Source of the DNA: Cordia subcordata
Lineage: Eukaryota; Streptophyta; Magnoliopsida; Boraginales; Cordiaceae
NCBI GenBank assembly: GCA_028554755.1
Contig: JAPTOF010000003.1
Coordinates: 27,947,501-28,011,500 of the forward strand
Reading direction: 5' to 3'
Length of the DNA: 64,000 nucleotides
Below, one piece after another: positions 58,444 through 64,000 of this stretch. A model generated the notes under the pieces. That model did no database searches and was not told the DNA's origin. It saw only the letters and a program-made list of their open reading frames with translations. The position numbers were made by a program, and so were the translations under genes. Within the stretch, counting starts at the first letter, position 1. The number at the start of each line of letters is the position of its first letter.

Positions 58444-59405
58444 ATAATTGTTTAAAATTAGAAACATTTTCTTAAAAAACTAAAAAAAAATAAAAGACTA
58501 ACAAAAATATACAATTATAAATAATGTCATGTGAAAGTACAAGAAATAACACGCTTGAAGAATAGTTGATTAATAAAAGCTACCTATTGCCTATTGTTGA
58601 ATAAATTACCAAACTAATTTGTAAGTGGAAAAATCCTCGACGATCGGATTTTATATTGAAAAAAGGATAAGATTCATCCAAATGTAAACTGAAAATGAGA
58701 TTTAAGTGTATTAGTTATTATGTTAAAGGTTATAGTTAAGATACTATAATATATATATTTAGAAATATTTTATAACAAATATACATAGAAAGTCAGATAT
58801 GTTTATTTTTACAAAAAATATTTATTTTTATCCCCCAAAGCATATGTTTCTATTGCAAATGCAAAACATATCACTGTAATTTTTCATGAAATAATAATTA
58901 AATATTAATATTTAATTTTAAATAGAGGCCAAAATTTCTCTGTAACAAATTTAAACGAAAGAGTATAAACAAAATTTATTTAATAATTGCTAAATTATTC
59001 GCAATTTTATACTATTTAAAACTAATTTTTTAATCTATTAATTGAAAATTCATCTATTAATAGCTCATTCAATAATATGCATGTGTCACTTGGCAACAAA
59101 TACTATAAAATGAAAAATTAAAAAATAATGAAAAATATTTGTTTTTTTTAACTTAGTATTTATAGATAAAAAAATAATTCTACTAATGTGAAACACAACG
59201 TCAAAGGTAAAAAGAAACGTGCATTCAATCTCACATCACTTAAATCATTTTGCAACTTAGGAATAGCAAAGAACTAGATGCAACGCCATTCATGGAATTG
59301 ACAAGTCATAGGGACTCATTTGTTAGTCATCTTCATCTTTTTGCAAATTATATGATGCACTTATAGAAGGTGTTCCTTCAAGGCATGGTGCACCCATGCT
59401 TTATT

Positions 59406-59408
<3 letters not shown>

Positions 59409-59453
<45 letters not shown>
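59409..59453. repeat. (TA)n microsatellite
   Basis: About 22 uninterrupted TA units. A CA-rich segment follows from 59490 to 59600 (ACACATACTCACACTCACAC-like), making a compound microsatellite region. Confidence 0.9.
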
Positions 59454-59454
<1 letters not shown>

Positions 59455-59994
59455 CAAATCTAACCCTGTCCCCATCTCATACTCTCACACCCCTAGAAAC
59501 ACATACTCATACACATAAATACATAGACATGCACAGACTCACGCGCATACAAACTCAGACACATATACTCACACTCACACATACACACACAGAGATGCAC
59601 ACATGCAAATGCACACTTGTGCGGTTCTATTGAGGCTTGATCGGAGCTTGAAGCTTTGGGCTTTAATGGCATTTCAAGTTTAAAGTTGTCTTCATAGGTA
59701 TGGTGCATACCAAAAGCACCGTGGCGGCACGAGGAAGCTTGTAGAGGTGGTGGATTGGCTTTTGGTGGCCGGATTTGGATTTGGCACCCGTGACGATACG
59801 AATGTCGCAAGTTTTAACTGTTTTTAGTGTTGAGACTGAGTTGACTCGGCGTGGTCAAGTCGATTTAGTTCTTGCTGAATCTATTTGAGAAAGAATTTCC
59901 TTCATCTTGCATGTTTGAGTTGCTGGATTTTTTCACTAAAATTTCCTTCGCATTGCATGTTTGAGCTCTTAAAATTTTTTACTTTATGTTGAAT

Positions 59995-60310
59995 GAATAC
60001 TATTTGTTTAGTATAAAAACACTATTTATTTACAATTAATAAGCTATTTGTTCACTGAAAATTGAGAATTCATGACAATATCTGTTCACCAGTAAATTGG
60101 TAGAAACAGTCACAAATGTTTGTTCATAATAAAAATACTATCTATTCATAGTTGATAAGCTGTTTATTCATTGAAAATTGAGAATTCATTACAATATTTG
60201 TTCACAACTAAATTGTATAAAATAATCACAAATTTTTTGTTTAGAATAAAAACACTATTTGTTTAGAGTTGATAAACTGTTTGTTCACTGAAATAGTTAT
60301 ATATGTTTGT
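59995..60310 (+). repeat. Tandem repeat of about 120-bp units
   Basis: Two full units and a partial third share AAAACACTATTTATTTA, TTGATAAGCTGTTTGTTCA, TGAAAATTGAGAATTCAT and ACAATATTTGTTCAC in the same order, starting near 59998, 60119 and 60236. Related TTTGTTCA phrases continue more loosely to about 60620. No coding capacity. Confidence 0.7.
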
Positions 60311-61125
60311 TCAGTATGCAATATTTGTTTGTTCATCAAAGATAATTGAAGTGAAGGTAAAGACATGTTTGTTTAGAATTCATAATCTGTTTGTTTATTG
60401 AAAAGTAACAATTTGTCACATTTATGAAAATGAACAATATTTCCAAAAACTAGTGAAAAAACATATACATATACTCACATGTAAATCTATTTTCCAAAAA
60501 GAGATTCATTTGATGTTTGTTTAGTAAAAATTTAGAGCATTGTGAATTTTATATATCTATTTTTCCAGAAACAGATTTGCATTGAAAATGTGATTGTAAT
60601 TTGTTCATGAGAAATGAAATCATATAGGTATTAGAGAGCTCAACGTTGTTGATTTTTGTAATTTGAATCTAATTTTTTGAAATTGTAGATATTGATGTTG
60701 AAACTATGATTGATGAATTGAATCAAAGTGAAGGTGTGCGATTGGGAGGAGAGAGAAGAACGAAGAGAAAGAAAGGAGATGAAAGAGACAGAAACACTGA
60801 GTTGTTTTTATTTTTTTTTAATAGATGAGGAAGCATAATGCTAAATGAAGGATCACCCTGTGAGGGACTGTGATATAAGGTCCCTCATCTTTTAGTATTT
60901 TGTTTGACCAAAAACAAAAAAAAAAAAAAAATTTAGTATTTTTTCCCCCATTTTTGTTTTTCTCATTATTGTTTACACAAGAAAAACGATAATTCCTCTA
61001 GTTACTGATAATAATAATCATTACCTAATATACGCCTACGGGTTACTTTATGGATTCCACTGAATATTTAAAATTTAGTAATATTTTTAGATTAAAAGAT
61101 AATCAGTCCCCCTAAAATATTTTTA

Positions 61126-61243
61126 GAGGGTGTTTGGCTTTGCTTATTTTAGGTACTTATAAGCACTTAGAAAAAAAAATACTCTTTCACATACTTTTTA
61201 CTATTTAGATGTTTATAACCACCAAATAAGCAAAGCCGGACAC
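61126..61243. mobile_element. Small hAT-like MITE (about 118 bp)
   Basis: The left end GAGGGTGTTTGGCTTTGCTT and the right end AAGCAAAGCCGGACAC are inverted; similarity continues inwards (TTATTTTAGGTACTTATAAG against TTATTTGGTGGTTATAAA). The terminus matches that of the MITE at 3332-3801. Flanking AT-rich sequence (ATTTTTAG / ATTTATTAG) may be an eroded target duplication. Confidence 0.65.
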
Positions 61244-63154
61244 ATTTATTAGTACGAATTAATGACTTATATTCACTTGGGGCCTTCGTGCTTTTGATTA
61301 GATTAGGAGTTACGAGAGAATAGAGCAAAACACCCCTATTGTCACAGTCACAAATTTGTTTATATATGGTCGCAATTATTGTCATGGTTGATAAGTTGAA
61401 ACTTTCAAGGAAAAGATTCAAATTAAGAAGGTGGTTCTCTCAAGAAATTGACACATACAGAAAAAAGATTAAAGTATATTATATTAAGTCATTTGAGAGG
61501 AAGAGCACATCATAGTATTGAAGGAGGATCTAAGCGTTCACTTCACCTTCTGATTAGAAAAGGAGAACACTACAATTCGCGTCTATCTTTTATATTTCTT
61601 TTCAAATTAAAAACCGGAGATAAAATCTTTGGATAACTTAAAAATTGAAACCAAAATGCATAATAACATGGCACGATAATAACGTGTGTGAGTACATTCG
61701 TGGAAGGGCAGTAAAGAAAGAGTATTACACCATTATTAATAATACATACCAAGCACCTATTAATCACACTAATTTTCTTAATTAAGCTAATGAACTGTCA
61801 TTAGAACTAATTAATTCAACAATCTCAATGATTACACAAGCTTTTTGCCACGAAGTCCCTTGATGAGTCATCACTCACCACACCAATAGAAAAATGTCAA
61901 CAGATCGACTTGGATTCTTCTCTTTTTCAATTTTTTTCTGGTTACTCGTCACTTTCGGCTCATGGAGACAAGTGGATCAACAAAACAGAGAAACTTAAAT
62001 CATGAAAGAGAGAAGCTTTTTGGGCACGAGAAAACAAAAGCAAAAGTTAATGTTCATCATCCTTATCCTAAAATGTGGCCAATGACAACTATAGATTTGC
62101 ATAAAGTATGAGAAAGCTACAAATACATTAACAGTATTCTTGTTGCCTTTGCAACCAAAGAAAGCTACAGACTAGATTTCGTAATTATTCTATACGAAAG
62201 AGAATCTATTTTAACGTTTCAGTCCTCCAAAGGATAAAGATTGCAGATAAATTTGTCTGGAAAATTGCAAGATTTGCAACGTATATACATGGGAATGTAT
62301 GGTATAATTTTATTTTATTAATCATCTTCGTCTTCTTCTTTATTAATTCTTCTTCTGGATATATACATGAAAAGCTGTTCATATGGTTGGATTTGGAATT
62401 ATTTTTATTTAGTACGATTAAAGATACGTAATTTAGTACTAATATACAAATTTTTGTTTTTGACCTAAAAGTAGCTTAAGAATAAAAAATCTTTTTAAAA
62501 GATAACGCGTTAATCTACTTTTTAATGGCTCTACTTTTAAGATTAGTGAGGACTATAACCCCCCTCTAGTTTAAGAATAGATCTGTTCTCGAGTGTTAAA
62601 CCTCAAGTCTCATAATTTTATAATATTAATATTAATTAAAACTCTTGATCAAGTTATAACTACTCAAATTCGTAGTACCAATTGCATAAAATCCTTCTCA
62701 TGTTGTGTCTGCTACTGATATGATTGAAACATCATAAACGGGAAGGAGGATATGTAAATGTAATTGATGCGAGAGACTAAGCCTTTCTTAACACAAACAT
62801 GAAATATATAATTCCCTTTGGTTAATTCAGGTCATGCTGTATATTAGGATTTTACATCTAATGGGAAGGGAATTGGTGGTGAACTACAAATACAAGAGTT
62901 ATGATGATGAAATAATTTGGCAATTAATATGACTCCACCACATATCATTATGAGATAATCCAAAACGAACAAGAGGGCGGTACATTCGAGTGTTTTCACT
63001 AATAATAAGTTAAGGAATATGTGTGTGTATGTGCCATGAATGACATGCAGCGATAGCAATTTTCTTTTTATTCTTTTTTTCCTTAAACGTACCCCATCCC
63101 ACGATATTTGAATACAGGATCTCACACTTGGGAAGGCAATTTTCTTAATTGAAT

Positions 63155-63157
<3 letters not shown>

Positions 63158-63190
<33 letters not shown>
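63158..63190. repeat. (TA)n microsatellite
   Basis: About 16 TA units in non-coding DNA. Confidence 0.9.
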
Positions 63191-63192
<2 letters not shown>

Positions 63193-64000
63193 AGCTAGTT
63201 TTATCTATGACTTCTAGGTAGCTGGCAGAAGATACATACAGAGAAATGGCAGCCAAGAAACATTCCCTGTACCCACTTCACTAATAATTGCAGAGACCAA
63301 ATTATTTGTTGAGCACTTGTCTCTTGTGACAGGCCCGTTTTACCAATCTAACATTCTACCAGCCGCAGGTAGAGCTGAACCCCGTTGACGCAGTCAAACT
63401 CGGTTTGTCATTGTTAGATCTCCTTTGTAAACATATTAGAATTTTTTAAAATCTTACCTGCTTTCAAATCTATAGCATATGTAAATGAGAAAAATATCTG
63501 CAGAAACATAGAATTACTCCATATATACATGCATCCAGAACTCTCATGGAAAGAGTTTTATTCGTTAAATATCATGTGATATGATAGCGTTTAATTTTAA
63601 CTTAAGAAGAAGTTAATGGTACAAATATGTATATATATCTAGATCAGAAGTAGATCAGAAAGTCCGAAGATCGATGCTGATGTGTATTTTATGGTACCTT
63701 CTATAACTTCACCAAACGAATGAAGCTAGCGAGAGTATGTTTGATGCTTACAAGCATCTAAATAAGTACGGCCAAATACGTTGAAATTCTTTTGCAGTCG
63801 AGAACATAAAATGTTGGAAAAATAATGTGTGTGTATGCAGGTATAGAAACTCCATATCCAAGAATAGCTAAGATATTGGAGAAGAGCTAGCAAAAATTGA
63901 GAGGAGGAGGAAAACATGCATCTTACTATTCAATAATCCACAAAGCAACTCTTGAACATCTCTATTCGAATTTTAGAAAAAGCTGTCTCACAACTTACAT

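Larger units (their letters stand above)
58226..64000. other. Intergenic to the window end, repeats only
   Basis: No supported gene on either strand. It contains a small hairpin (58427-58443), a long (TA)n tract (59409-59453), CA-rich sequence (59510-59600), a tandem repeat of about 120 bp (59995-60310), a hAT-like MITE (61126-61243) and a (TA)n tract (63158-63190). The last kilobase shows no coding or RNA-gene signal. Confidence 0.6.

Noticed and set aside
59370..59810. Open frames of 87 and 105 codons
   Set aside because: Composed mainly of TA and CA microsatellite translation (Tyr-Ile and Thr-His repeats).
63330..63420. GC-richer patch that might be a tRNA or small RNA
   Set aside because: No cloverleaf with A-box and B-box could be drawn and no other RNA-gene signal is present.
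1..64000. CRISPR arrays, bacterial operons, tRNA or rRNA genes
   Set aside because: No regularly spaced repeats, no bacterial-type gene packing and no sequence folding as tRNA or matching rRNA was noticed; this is plant nuclear DNA.

Overview
The window is nuclear DNA from a flowering plant, almost certainly a eudicot. It is AT-rich, the genes have GT-AG introns, and there is abundant simple-sequence DNA, several transposon relics and an insertion of mitochondrial DNA. The protein families (MYB-CC, SUVR, DUF946/Vps62, LRR-RLK of the PXL/MIK group) are plant families. I cannot name the species from sequence alone.

Layout. 1-8.5 kb: a minus-strand PHR1/PHL-type MYB-CC transcription factor (seven coding exons, 471 aa), with a hAT-like MITE in one intron. 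11.5-18.1 kb: a minus-strand SUVR4-type histone H3K9 methyltransferase (WIYLD + pre-SET/SET/post-SET; seven coding exons, 479 aa) whose leader carries a tiny uORF. 20.2-20.9 and 27.1-28.1 kb: two related foldback elements with 9-bp target duplications, Mutator-like. 21.5-32.4 kb: a cluster of three C2-domain paralogues. A (-) and B (+) are intact, intronless and head to head. C (-) has two in-frame stops, and its 3' end is interrupted by a truncated Copia-type retrotransposon whose 144-bp LTR supplies the last codons of the frame. 37.4-40.2 kb: a plus-strand DUF946/Vps62-like gene (two exons, 566 aa). 41.4-42.8 kb: a small frameshifted coding fragment made of three ~99-bp repeats, and a LINE zf-RVT relic. 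45.3-47.05 kb: a minus-strand YqaJ/lambda-exonuclease-fold nuclease gene (two exons, 336 aa). 50.2-53.6 kb: a minus-strand MIK1/PXL-like LRR receptor kinase (two exons, 1016 aa). About 56.0-58.2 kb: a nuclear insertion of mitochondrial DNA ending in a broken atp6 copy. 58.2-64 kb: no gene seen, only repeats, including a small hAT-like MITE.

The genes do not form a pathway; this is ordinary plant gene order with independent promoters. The most unusual part is the C2 cluster. Three diverged paralogues keep the same short basic/Cys/aromatic tail after unconserved linkers, two share a Cys-Asn-Gly-Ser repeat block, and one has acquired a hydrophobic end from an LTR. Exon boundaries below were derived by hand from GT/AG signals, reading-frame phase and family alignment from memory; for every multi-exon model the coding length is a multiple of three. 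UTR and transposon boundaries are approximate.
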